Made by a program: the position numbers and the translations under genes. Source: Nitrospirota bacterium (GTDB lineage Bacteria; Nitrospirota; Thermodesulfovibrionia; Thermodesulfovibrionales; JdFR-85). From it: a DNA stretch of 5,102 nucleotides. Shown one piece after another: positions 1 through 4,915 of this stretch. The notes beneath the pieces are model-generated. The model was given only the letters and a program-made list of their open reading frames with translations. It was not told where the DNA came from and made no database searches. The stretch spans positions 1-5,102 of the forward strand of contig JAADHP010000258.1 of assembly GCA_013151785.1 (NCBI GenBank). The letters run 5' to 3'. How positions within the stretch are numbered: position 1 is the first letter of the stretch; every line of letters begins with the position of its first letter.

Positions 1-1
1 C

Positions 2-121
2 AGGGCAATATTCGGTCTGGGTTTTCTATACGGTGTGGGGATTTTTGTCATTGATTTCTTCAAACTCGGTAAGGAACCAGTAGAGGCCGTGGCTACTGAA
101 CCTTCGGAGACAGCTGTATAA
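2..121 (+). CDS. C-terminal end of an unidentified membrane protein (partial)
   Basis: The reading frame is open from the window edge to a TAA stop at 119-121, giving the last 39 residues of a protein that begins outside the window. The visible part is one hydrophobic, glycine-rich stretch (AIFGLGFLYGVGIFVIDFF) that looks like a final transmembrane helix. A short hydrophilic, acidic tail rich in Glu, Pro, Thr and Ala follows. I do not recognise the family from so short a piece. It converges on the minus-strand nucleotidyltransferase gene, with a hairpin filling the gap between the two stop codons. The call as coding rests on the helix-plus-tail pattern and the well-placed terminator. Confidence 0.6.
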   Translation, partial: RAIFGLGFLYGVGIFVIDFFKLGKEPVEAVATEPSETAV

Positions 122-133
122 CGGATTATAGTG

Positions 134-155
134 GGGGAGGCTTCAAAGTCTCCCC
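134..155. terminator. Hairpin between convergent genes, likely shared terminator
   Basis: GGGGAG at 134-139 pairs with CTCCCC at 150-155. The stem extends inward through a G-U, a C-G and a U-A pair to a four-base loop (143-146). It lies exactly between the TAA of the upstream plus-strand gene (119-121) and the TGA of the minus-strand gene (156-158). Neither strand has a strong U-tract after the stem, so this is a weak intrinsic terminator or a 3'-end stabilising hairpin. Confidence 0.5.
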
Positions 156-521
156 TCAAATTCCCATTACCGCCTTTCTTTGTGTTCGAAAGTCGATTGC
201 CCTGTGAATCATTTTTACCTCGTACTCAATCCTGAAATCCGGGTCTTTGTCGTAAATAAGCTGTCCCTTTCTGAAGATCTCCTCGATGAGTATCAGGTTT
301 CTTGTCATGTTCAGCACAAGAAGGTCAATATCACTTCTTCTAAGTGTCCTGCATAGTGCAGTATGAAGCTTTATGTACCTCTCACCTGAATAGGGTTTCA
401 TGTAGATGGCAATATCCAGATCACTGAGAGGCCCTGAGACTCCTTCGGGGACAGAGCCAAATAAGTAGGCAAACAACACCTCAGGAAAATCCTCGAAAAC
501 TTTTAAAATCCGTTCCTTCAT
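156..521 (-). CDS. MntA-type minimal nucleotidyltransferase (orphan antitoxin-like)
   Basis: This 121-residue protein has the signature of the DNA polymerase beta-like minimal nucleotidyltransferase (MNT) family. LFGSVPEGVSGPLSDLDIAI contains G22-S23, ten residues, then D34-X-D36, the GSX10DXD motif. A third carboxylate lies in DIDLLVLN (D64/D66). The Asp residues bind metal and nucleotide. In the family, MntA proteins neutralise HEPN toxins (HepT) by transferring AMP groups onto them, and the two genes are normally adjacent. Here no HEPN gene lies on either side: downstream is an unrelated convergent gene, and upstream are a PIN-like relic and the promoter of a redox gene. It is therefore an orphan antitoxin or has another nucleotidyl-transfer role. 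The ATG has no Shine-Dalgarno sequence, only an AT-rich TATGATAAAAT stretch close upstream. All motif residues are present, so the gene looks intact. Confidence 0.85.
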   Translation of the reverse strand: MKERILKVFEDFPEVLFAYLFGSVPEGVSGPLSDLDIAIYMKPYSGERYIKLHTALCRTLRRSDIDLLVLNMTRNLILIEEIFRKGQLIYDKDPDFRIEYEVKMIHRAIDFRTQRKAVMGI

Positions 522-561
522 AATAGTATTTTATCATAAAAAATAAACTGTTTTTTTCTTT

Positions 562-627
562 CTATTCAACTATCCCGTACCTCTCAAAATGCACATCAAA
601 GGCAAAGGCCTTTTTAATGCCATGTTT
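562..627 (-). pseudogene. Relic of a PIN-domain (VapC-like) toxin C-terminus
   Basis: On the minus strand a 21-codon open stretch ends with TAG at 564-562 and contains IKKAFAFDVHFERYGIVE. This matches the pattern typical of PIN-domain nuclease C-termini (hydrophobic-x-FDxHF-x-x-x-G-[FI]), where the Asp/His region belongs to the last strand and helix of the fold. A TAA immediately upstream (630-628), the lack of any start codon and the lack of the rest of the domain show that it is not a complete gene. It lies about 40 bases upstream of the orphan MntA-like gene on the same strand, so this spot may once have carried more toxin-antitoxin genes. The call rests on pattern recognition of a short peptide. 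Confidence 0.4.
598..615 (+). other. Small hairpin with short T-run upstream of the NapH-like gene
   Basis: AAAGGC (598-603) pairs perfectly with GCCTTT (608-613) around an AAAG loop, and two further T residues follow. On the plus strand it resembles a minimal terminator and could insulate the 707 promoter from upstream readthrough. It overlaps the PIN-like relic on the other strand, so it may simply be leftover coding sequence. Confidence 0.25.
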
Positions 628-653
628 TTATAATGCTTTATTATAACGTTTTA

Positions 654-673
654 GTTATGATTCAAATCATAAC
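654..673. promoter_or_regulatory. FNR/CRP-type operator upstream of the NapH-like gene
   Basis: GTTATGATT and AATCATAAC form a perfect 9+9 palindrome around a CA centre. The core ATGAT-N4-ATCAT is one base per half-site away from the classical FNR consensus TTGAT-N4-ATCAA. The centre (663.5) is 30.5 bases from the first base of the TATAAA -10 element at 694. That places it near -42, the class II activator position in which no -35 box is needed. The same core and spacing recur upstream of the siroheme-protein operon at 4916-4931. A Crp/Fnr-family activator responding to anoxia or nitrogen/sulfur oxides is the likely ligand; which member cannot be told from the site. Confidence 0.75.
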
Positions 674-693
674 AATTTTGACAAATATCAGGT

Positions 694-699
694 TATAAA
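694..699 (+). promoter_or_regulatory. -10 element of the NapH-like gene promoter
   Basis: TATAAA lies seven bases before the ATG at 707, downstream of the FNR-like palindrome at activator spacing. The predicted transcription start falls at about 705-707, on or next to the ATG, implying a leaderless or nearly leaderless mRNA. A TTGACA at 678-683 is only 10 bases from this -10 and cannot act as its -35. Confidence 0.55.
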
Positions 700-706
700 T
701 AAAAAC

Positions 707-1630
707 ATGAAAAGAATCAGAAAGCTACATCTTATGAGAAGAGTCTCGCAGGTGTTATTCCTTGCCTTTTTCCTCACCATGCCCGTATTCAACATACTCC
801 GTTATGACTCTGACAGCAGGCAGTTGTATATCCTTGGGAAGGTCTGGTCGCTTGGTCTTGCAGATGCTTTAGGTAAGGGTACACTTCATGGCTCGGGAGA
901 GGTGGCACTGATTATCATCCTGAAGGCTATAATTCCATGGCTCCTGGTACTTGCCTTTTTCCCTGTAATGGGTGCGATATTGGGAAGGTTTTTTTGCGGA
1001 TGGCTCTGCCCGGAGGGGTTTCTCTTTGAGTTTGCCGATTATCTTAACCTGAGGATCCTCGGGAGGAAATCACTTCTTGGAAAGAATAACGATACAAACA
1101 GAGAGGATCTGAAAGGAAGAGCTATGTTTGCAATTCTTGCCATCCTTTTCTATCTGACAGTGCCACCTGTCATAGGTGCACTTCTGAGCGGTTATTTTAT
1201 TGCACCTTCAAGGATATGGAGAGAGATAACAACCTTACAGCTTTCCCCGGGTCTTACTGCTGGTATGATAGGTGTGGGTGTATACATTATTATCACCTCC
1301 GTATTTGTAAGGCACATCTTCTGTAAGTATGTCTGTGCTCCCGGGCTTATGCAGATGCTTTTCGGATGGGTTAGTCCAAGATCCTTAAGGGTTGTCTTTG
1401 ACAGGAAGAATTTTTCCCGTTGCACTGATTGCAGACGTTGTGAAAGGGTCTGTTTCATGGGCATTAAGCCAAGGTCCACAAAGAAGGAGATTAACTGCGT
1501 GAATTGTGGAGAGTGCATCACCGCCTGCAGGGAGGAACTTGGTTCAGAAGAGGGACTATTTTCATTCAGCTTTGGAGGTGGCACTGCCAGGTCCCAGGAT
1601 GCTAAAATTTCAATACCTTCAACTTCCTGA
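707..1630 (+). CDS. NapH/CcoG-like membrane 4Fe-4S protein (quinol dehydrogenase type)
   Basis: A 307-residue polytopic iron-sulfur protein. It has about four hydrophobic segments, roughly residues 13-31, 66-93, 139-163 and 183-203. The family hallmark CGWLCPEG (C97, C101) follows the second helix, and the matching CKYVCAPG (C206, C210) follows the fourth. The C-terminal domain has two complete 4Fe-4S motifs: CTDCRRCERVC (C239, C242, C245, C249) and CVNCGECITAC (C264, C267, C270, C274). This is the layout of NapH, YccM and related Fer4_5 proteins, which oxidise membrane quinol or pass electrons between membrane and soluble partners; the ferredoxin domain is expected to face the cytoplasm. Its promoter matches that of the paired siroheme proteins, making it their likely electron donor (inference). 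The ATG at 707 has no Shine-Dalgarno sequence and sits at the predicted transcription start, so translation may be leaderless. An ATG at 734 (residue 10), preceded by a weak AGAAAG, is the alternative. The last 25 or so residues (GGGTARSQ onward) are low-complexity and probably not essential. Confidence 0.88.
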   Translation: MKRIRKLHLMRRVSQVLFLAFFLTMPVFNILRYDSDSRQLYILGKVWSLGLADALGKGTLHGSGEVALIIILKAIIPWLLVLAFFPVMGAILGRFFCGWLCPEGFLFEFADYLNLRILGRKSLLGKNNDTNREDLKGRAMFAILAILFYLTVPPVIGALLSGYFIAPSRIWREITTLQLSPGLTAGMIGVGVYIIITSVFVRHIFCKYVCAPGLMQMLFGWVSPRSLRVVFDRKNFSRCTDCRRCERVCFMGIKPRSTKKEINCVNCGECITACREELGSEEGLFSFSFGGGTARSQDAKISIPSTS

Positions 1631-1647
1631 GAATTTCACAATCTTCA

Positions 1648-2097
1648 CTCAAGAGACATCTCCCGCCATTGGTGTCCAAAATAAATTTGATAAGACCTGG
1701 ATAAGGCGGGGTGCCGAAGAAAAATAAGGCCCACACCTTTGAAAAATAAAAAATACTTCCGAACTAAGGGGCTTCCCGAAAAATCCTTGATTTTTCGGGG
1801 CCGAGAGGTGGTTCATCATCCCATTGATGCAAAAGGATTTTTAATTATAAAAAAACACAGTTTTTCAGCCTTCAGGTGATAGACAGGTATCTTGGTGTAA
1901 GTTGCTGTCGGTATTGCTACATGGTCTTCTTCACCACCTCTCTGCCCCTTTCCAATTCATACCTCTTCTTAATTTTGCTCTGTCTTTCAATACAGGTTCG
2001 GGCAGAGACTAATTCTGTGGATTGCCTTATTTTTATGAGGTGCACCGCCTTGTTTCTATACATTTAGGACAGATGTGATCTCCCGTAAATACTTGAC
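1648..2097. repeat. Diverged inverted repeat pair (MITE-like or repeat relic)
   Basis: Several matching blocks occur in the same order on the plus strand from 1648 and on the minus strand from 2097. They are TCAAG (1649 / 2096) and TGTCC (1673 / 2071). AAGGCGG followed ten bases later by AAAAATAAGGC spans 1703-1730 and, inverted, 2024-2051, with 22 of 28 bases identical. CCGAAC is at 1759-1764 and 1996-2001. GGGGC-N-GAGAGGTGGT (1797-1812 and 1933-1948) has 15 of 16 identical. Spacing between blocks is nearly conserved: 94 and 103 bases from the 28-base block to the 16-base block. This supports two old copies facing each other. No transposase gene is present. Confidence 0.4.
1765..1812 (+). 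repeat. REP-like hairpin repeat, copy 1
   Basis: CCCGAAAAATC (1775-1785) pairs perfectly with GATTTTTCGGG (1789-1799) around a three-base loop. It is preceded by AAGGGGC and followed by GGCCGAGAGG. The same stem with similar flanks occurs twice, inverted, at the right end of the window. No T-run follows on either strand, so it is not a typical intrinsic terminator. It lies inside the left copy of the larger inverted repeat. Confidence 0.65.
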
Positions 2098-2120
2098 TGC
2101 TTACGGTTATTCTTCTCCCC

Positions 2121-2150
2121 TTGACCCAATAAACCCCCGAGTCCTATAAT
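2121..2150 (+). promoter_or_regulatory. Sigma-70-like promoter of the cytochrome fusion gene
   Basis: TTGACC at 2121-2126 and a consensus TATAAT at 2145-2150 are separated by 18 bases. The predicted start of transcription is 2157-2158, at the A of the ATG codon, and there is no Shine-Dalgarno sequence. This predicts a leaderless message. No FNR-like palindrome is present here, so this gene is probably controlled separately from the two palindrome-bearing units. Confidence 0.65.
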
Positions 2151-2157
2151 GTAGATT

Positions 2158-3063
2158 ATGAAAAGGGCATTTGTAGTTATTGTAATTCTAATAATATTTA
2201 CTCCACTGGATATCTTTGCTACAGTGGAGTATGCACGCCAGACAGGGAAGTCCTGTGGTGTATGTCACATAGACCGGGCAGGTGGAGGGAAACTCACAAA
2301 AGAGGGCAGGGCTTTCAGGGATGAACTGAGGCTCAGAGGGCTTTACAGGCCTCTTTCCACTACCCAGAAAATTGTAAGGCTGATTATCGGGTATCTCCAT
2401 ATGATGACGGCTGTGGTCTGGTTTGGTGCGATTCTCTATGTCCATCTGCTCTTGAAACCAGCCTATGCAGCAAGGGGACTTCCAAAGGGTGAACTCCTCC
2501 TCGGATGGGGTTCGATGTTTGTGATGGCTGTAACAGGTACGCTTTTAACGATTGCAAGGATTCCTTCATTCAAGATGCTCTTTCATACCCGCTTTGGTAT
2601 TCTTTTGACCATAAAGATAGTGCTCTTTCTGATAATGGTAATCTCTGCCACGATTGTTACATTCGTAATCGGTCCTAAACTGAAGAAGAAAAAGATGGAG
2701 GCAATAAAATCACAAAGGCAGAACCTTACTCTTGAAGAGCTTTCTCAGTTTGACGGTAAAGAAGGCAGGCCTGCCTATGTGGCTTTTAAGGGGAGAATCT
2801 ACGATGTAACAGGCAATCGTCTCTGGAAGGGAGGCGCTCATATGAGAAAACACCTCGCAGGGTTTGATCTCACAGATGCCATGAGGCAGGCACCTCATGG
2901 AGAGGACAAGCTCCTTGCCATGCCAGAAATTGGAAAACTACTTGAAAGCAGAGAGAAACTAAAAAGACCCCTTTATGAAAGGGTCTTCTATTTCTTTGCC
3001 TACATGAATCTGGTGTTTGTGTTTCTTATCATATTCGTGATATCTCTGTGGCGATGGTGGTAG
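2158..3063 (+). CDS. Cytochrome c / CopD-like membrane / cytochrome b5 fusion protein
   Basis: A 301-residue protein that combines several redox-related parts. Residues 1-22 are a signal peptide or anchor. Residues 33-37 (CGVCH) are a single c-type heme attachment site in a small periplasmic segment (24-72). Residues 74-99, about 117-135 and 145-171 are membrane helices resembling CopD-type or small cytochrome b membrane proteins, with conserved-looking H81, W88 and H96. Residues 190-262 are a cytochrome b5-like heme/steroid-binding domain (LTLEELSQFDGKEGRPAYVA, then HMRKHLAGFDLT and APHGED). H228, H232 and H247 are candidate heme ligands. Residues 279-297 form a final helix. In the known family the bacterial b5-like domain is small and often linked to anaerobic redox proteins. 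The fusion suggests electron transfer across the membrane between a periplasmic c heme and a b5-type centre, but the reaction is unknown. The ATG gives the complete signal peptide, which supports this start. It converges on the siroheme operon with only two bases between stop codons. Confidence 0.85.
   Translation: MKRAFVVIVILIIFTPLDIFATVEYARQTGKSCGVCHIDRAGGGKLTKEGRAFRDELRLRGLYRPLSTTQKIVRLIIGYLHMMTAVVWFGAILYVHLLLKPAYAARGLPKGELLLGWGSMFVMAVTGTLLTIARIPSFKMLFHTRFGILLTIKIVLFLIMVISATIVTFVIGPKLKKKKMEAIKSQRQNLTLEELSQFDGKEGRPAYVAFKGRIYDVTGNRLWKGGAHMRKHLAGFDLTDAMRQAPHGEDKLLAMPEIGKLLESREKLKRPLYERVFYFFAYMNLVFVFLIIFVISLWRWW
2961..2987 (-). terminator. Intrinsic terminator of the siroheme-protein operon, inside the convergent gene
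   Basis: Read on the minus strand, AAGACCC (2987-2981) pairs with GGGTCTT (2970-2964). An inner TTT/AAA extension (one bulged G) closes on a CAT loop. The T-run continues past the stem to 2961, giving five Ts in a row, then AGTTTC. It lies 79 bases beyond the stop codon of the last operon gene and within the coding sequence of the cytochrome fusion gene, where it encodes part of KRPLYERVF. On the plus strand the stem is followed by CTATTTC, a much weaker tail. Confidence 0.65.
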
Positions 3064-3065
3064 GA

Positions 3066-3965
3066 CTATCCACTGAAGAATTTTTCAAATCCTATCCGTT
3101 CAATCACTTCGGAGAGACGTTCCTTTTTTCTGTTGCTTCCGGGACGTAACTGTGCAAGCTCTGTATATTTCTTTAAAGTAAGATCGATGATTTCAAGAAC
3201 CTCAAAGTCTTCTACCCATCTCTTATATTCTCTGCCATATCTGACTGTTGAGCCTTCCTTGCCGCCAATTAAGACCTTGAATCCTGTTCTGCTGGCTTTG
3301 AGCACACCATCTTTACATATTCTTATACATCTTCCGCAATACTGGCACTTATCGTTGAGCCTCACACCTGTTGTGTCTTTTTCGATTGCATCAAAAGGAC
3401 ATAGCTCTACGCAAAGATTACAGTTGTCGCTGCATGCCTTGTTATCCACGCTTACTTCCACAATTGCCACTATACCGATATCTGTATTTTCAGGTCTCGA
3501 ACAACCGTTAAGACAACCTGCAAAGGAGATGGTTACTTTATTTGGCATATCCCTATCACCAAAATTATGACTGACCATCAGTCCCAGCTCCTGAACAGGT
3601 CTTACCGCCGCATCACACCAGTCAGGGCAGGTAAAGATGTTTCTTACCGATGTTCCGGCACCACCCGGGAAGAGTCCTGCAATATACAGTTCATGAAGTG
3701 CCCTGTCCAGTTCCTTCTGCTTAATCTCGGGAATCTCAAGGTTGTGCCTGGGGCTCAGATGCACCTTGCCCGAGCCGTATTCTTCAGAAACCTTCTTTAT
3801 CGTTCGTAACTGTGAGGCAGTGTATATATTTCTATAAGGACGTGCACATGTTCTCAGGTTTACAACCCTGTCACCAACAACCTCAATGTCCTTTGCAAGG
3901 ACCCCCTTGATAATGCCCACTGAGGGCATCTCAAGATTAAAGCCCGTATCGTTTCTTTCATTCAT
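3066..3965 (-). CDS. Siroheme-type sulfite/nitrite reductase-like protein with ferredoxin domain, second subunit
   Basis: A 299-residue protein of the DsrA/AsrC-like siroheme reductase superfamily. Residues 18-100 form a ferredoxin-like half-domain with the substrate/siroheme-type motif HLSPRHNLEIP (around R73). The cluster cysteines are in NIFTCPDWCDAA (C113, C117) and AGCLNGCSRPENTDIG (C151, C155), the latter matching the usual GCPNxC motif. An inserted ferredoxin domain follows, with CSDNCNLCVELCP (C178, C182, C185, C189) and CQYCGRCIRIC (C207, C210, C213, C217), and then the closing domain (GGKEG to 299). The architecture resembles AsrC and Dsr-like proteins. The first cysteine pair is C-X3-C rather than C-X5-C, a shared oddity with the upstream paralogue. 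ATG at 3965 is preferred over ATG at 3971: AGGAG lies seven bases upstream and the codon overlaps the previous stop as ATGA. Siroheme binding and the substrate (sulfite, nitrite or other) are inferred. Confidence 0.82.
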   Translation of the reverse strand: MNERNDTGFNLEMPSVGIIKGVLAKDIEVVGDRVVNLRTCARPYRNIYTASQLRTIKKVSEEYGSGKVHLSPRHNLEIPEIKQKELDRALHELYIAGLFPGGAGTSVRNIFTCPDWCDAAVRPVQELGLMVSHNFGDRDMPNKVTISFAGCLNGCSRPENTDIGIVAIVEVSVDNKACSDNCNLCVELCPFDAIEKDTTGVRLNDKCQYCGRCIRICKDGVLKASRTGFKVLIGGKEGSTVRYGREYKRWVEDFEVLEIIDLTLKKYTELAQLRPGSNRKKERLSEVIERIGFEKFFSG

Positions 3966-4798
3966 TTCCATGCTCCTATAATGGCAAGCCCCTGTTTGTC
4001 AATCAGGTCAGAAATCCGTTCTCCTTCAACTGCTCCTTCAGAGTATATTTTTAATATCCTTCTTATGGTATCCAATAGTTCATCTTCTTCAGGAACGTAT
4101 CCCAGGTACACAGCCTCTTTTGGTCTGATGCCACCTCGTCCACCTACATAGATATCAAATCCCCTTGATAGCACCTTCAATGAACCTGGTTTGCATACGT
4201 TTGTGCAGAATCCGCACCGGATGCACCGTTCTGTGTCTATTTCAACCCCGTCGTCCGTGATTTGTATTGCGTCAACCTGACAACCGAGTGGTTCTTTTAT
4301 ACAAAGCGAACACTTTTTACACTTCTTGTCGGTGATTTCCACCTCTGCCCTTGCAATTACTCCGATGTCAGATGTCCTTGATCTTACACAGGAAAAGTCA
4401 CAGCCTGAGAGGGATATGTCCACTTTTCCGGGAAACTCCCTATCTGCAAATTCCCTGTTCAGCACTTCTGCAATGCCTGTCATGGGATGGGCATTAAACA
4501 GGCACCATCTTGAACAGGCAATAATATTTCTTGAATATCTGTTTGTTGAACCAGGCGAAAGCCCGGTCTCTGCAAGTTTCTTGACTATTTCATCAATATA
4601 GGACCTTTCTATATGAGGGATCTCTACTGTCTGTCTTGGAGTTACATGAACATAACCTGCTCCATACTTTTCGGCAATCTCTGCAAGTAGACCGATCTGT
4701 TCAGAGGTGAGTTCAGAGGTATAGGGTTTCAGGGATCGTACCCTTAAGGTTACCCTCTCCGGTATCCTTCCGTCAATTATCCCTGGTGTATCGTTCAA
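3962..4798 (-). CDS. Siroheme-type sulfite/nitrite reductase-like protein with ferredoxin domain, first subunit
   Basis: A 278-residue paralogue of the downstream gene and first in the two-gene operon. It has the same order of parts but a shorter N-terminus, missing about 20 residues. The parts are YVHVTPRQTVEIPH (R55), NIIACSRWCLFN (C95, C99), SGCDFSCVRSRTSDIG (C133, C137), a ferredoxin insert and a closing domain with YVGGRGG. The first ferredoxin motif is unusual: C160-X2-C163-X2-C166-X6-C173, the last replacing the usual CP before VDAI. The second is standard (C192, C195, C198, C202). Two different subunits in tandem recall DsrAB, so a heterodimer is likely (inference). The start is TTG at 4798-4796, chosen because GAGGT lies four bases upstream and an in-frame TAA at 4843-4841 precedes it with no better start between. 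The operon has an FNR-like operator and a leader of about 80 bases. Confidence 0.82.
   Translation of the reverse strand: MNDTPGIIDGRIPERVTLRVRSLKPYTSELTSEQIGLLAEIAEKYGAGYVHVTPRQTVEIPHIERSYIDEIVKKLAETGLSPGSTNRYSRNIIACSRWCLFNAHPMTGIAEVLNREFADREFPGKVDISLSGCDFSCVRSRTSDIGVIARAEVEITDKKCKKCSLCIKEPLGCQVDAIQITDDGVEIDTERCIRCGFCTNVCKPGSLKVLSRGFDIYVGGRGGIRPKEAVYLGYVPEEDELLDTIRRILKIYSEGAVEGERISDLIDKQGLAIIGAWK
3973..3977 (-). promoter_or_regulatory. Ribosome binding site deciding the second subunit's start
   Basis: AGGAG on the minus strand lies inside the end of the first subunit gene. It is one base from the ATG at 3971 but seven bases from the ATG at 3965. The spacing favours 3965, which also gives the ATGA stop-start overlap typical of translational coupling and thus roughly equal amounts of the two subunits. 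Confidence 0.7.
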
Positions 4799-4802
4799 TT
4801 TT

Positions 4803-4814
4803 ACCTCTTCTCCT
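4803..4814 (-). promoter_or_regulatory. Ribosome binding site supporting the TTG start
   Basis: The minus strand reads AGGAGAAGAGGT, then AAAA and TTG. GAGGT (4807-4803) is at good spacing for the TTG start at 4798; AGGAG (4814-4810) is a more distant alternative. No in-frame ATG or GTG lies between here and the upstream stop codon. Confidence 0.7.
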
Positions 4815-4815
4815 G

Positions 4816-4831
4816 AAGGGTGTGTACCCTT
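4816..4831 (-). other. Leader hairpin beside the ribosome binding site of the siroheme operon
   Basis: AAGGGT and ACCCTT form a perfect six-base-pair stem with a four-base loop in the 5' leader. It ends two bases before the Shine-Dalgarno sequence. No U-tract follows, so it is not an attenuator terminator. It could protect the mRNA 5' end or tune access of ribosomes. Confidence 0.35.
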
Positions 4832-4887
4832 TGTTATTATTTATTATCAGGTTACAGTAACAAAGAAGACTGTATACTATTATTACA

Positions 4888-4893
4888 ATTATA
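4888..4893 (-). promoter_or_regulatory. -10 element of the siroheme-protein operon promoter
   Basis: The minus strand carries a perfect TATAAT. Its first base (4893) is 30.5 bases from the centre of the palindrome at 4916-4931, identical to the spacing at the NapH-like gene promoter. The predicted transcription start near 4881 leaves a leader of roughly 80 bases before the TTG codon. Confidence 0.65.
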
Positions 4894-4915
4894 AAGGTCT
4901 GTTCATACTATTTTC

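Larger units (their letters stand above)
1631..2157. other. Non-coding, repeat-bearing intergenic region
   Basis: This 527-base gap holds no convincing gene. Short open frames exist: 1602-1736 minus (GTG start, 44 residues), 1917-2063 minus (48 residues), 1739-1879 plus (TTG start, 46 residues) and 1876-2067 plus. None has a plausible ribosome binding site at proper spacing or a recognisable domain. What it does hold is a strong REP-like hairpin (1775-1799), two inverted, diverged copies of a longer sequence (about 1648-1812 and 1933-2097), and the promoter of the next gene at its right end. It reads as accessory repeat DNA inserted between two redox genes. Confidence 0.6.

Noticed and set aside
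678..683. TTGACA as a -35 box for the NapH-like gene
   Set aside because: It is only 10 bases from the -10 hexamer. The FNR-like site at activator spacing explains the promoter better.
1192..1584. Long open frame on the minus strand inside the NapH-like gene
   Set aside because: It is fully antisense to a gene with clear cysteine motifs and membrane helices, and its translation has no recognisable domain.
1602..1736. Minus-strand 44-residue open frame with a GTG start, containing LIKFILDTNGG, resembling the start of a PIN domain
   Set aside because: The similarity to KFILDTN-type PIN N-termini does not continue, no ribosome binding site is present, and it overlaps the end of the NapH-like gene. 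It is more likely part of the repeat copy.
1876..2067. Plus-strand 63-residue hydrophobic open frame
   Set aside because: It has no ribosome binding site, is Cys/Leu/Phe-rich without a sensible membrane topology, and lies across the inverted repeat.
3100..3132. Possible plus-strand terminator of the cytochrome fusion gene (GGAG...TTCC then T-run)
   Set aside because: The stem is only about four base pairs including a wobble, too weak to call.
3133..3809. Plus-strand open frames opposite the second siroheme-type gene
   Set aside because: They mirror a well-supported coding sequence, are rich in Ser and Leu in the manner of antisense translations, and have no supporting promoter or ribosome binding site.
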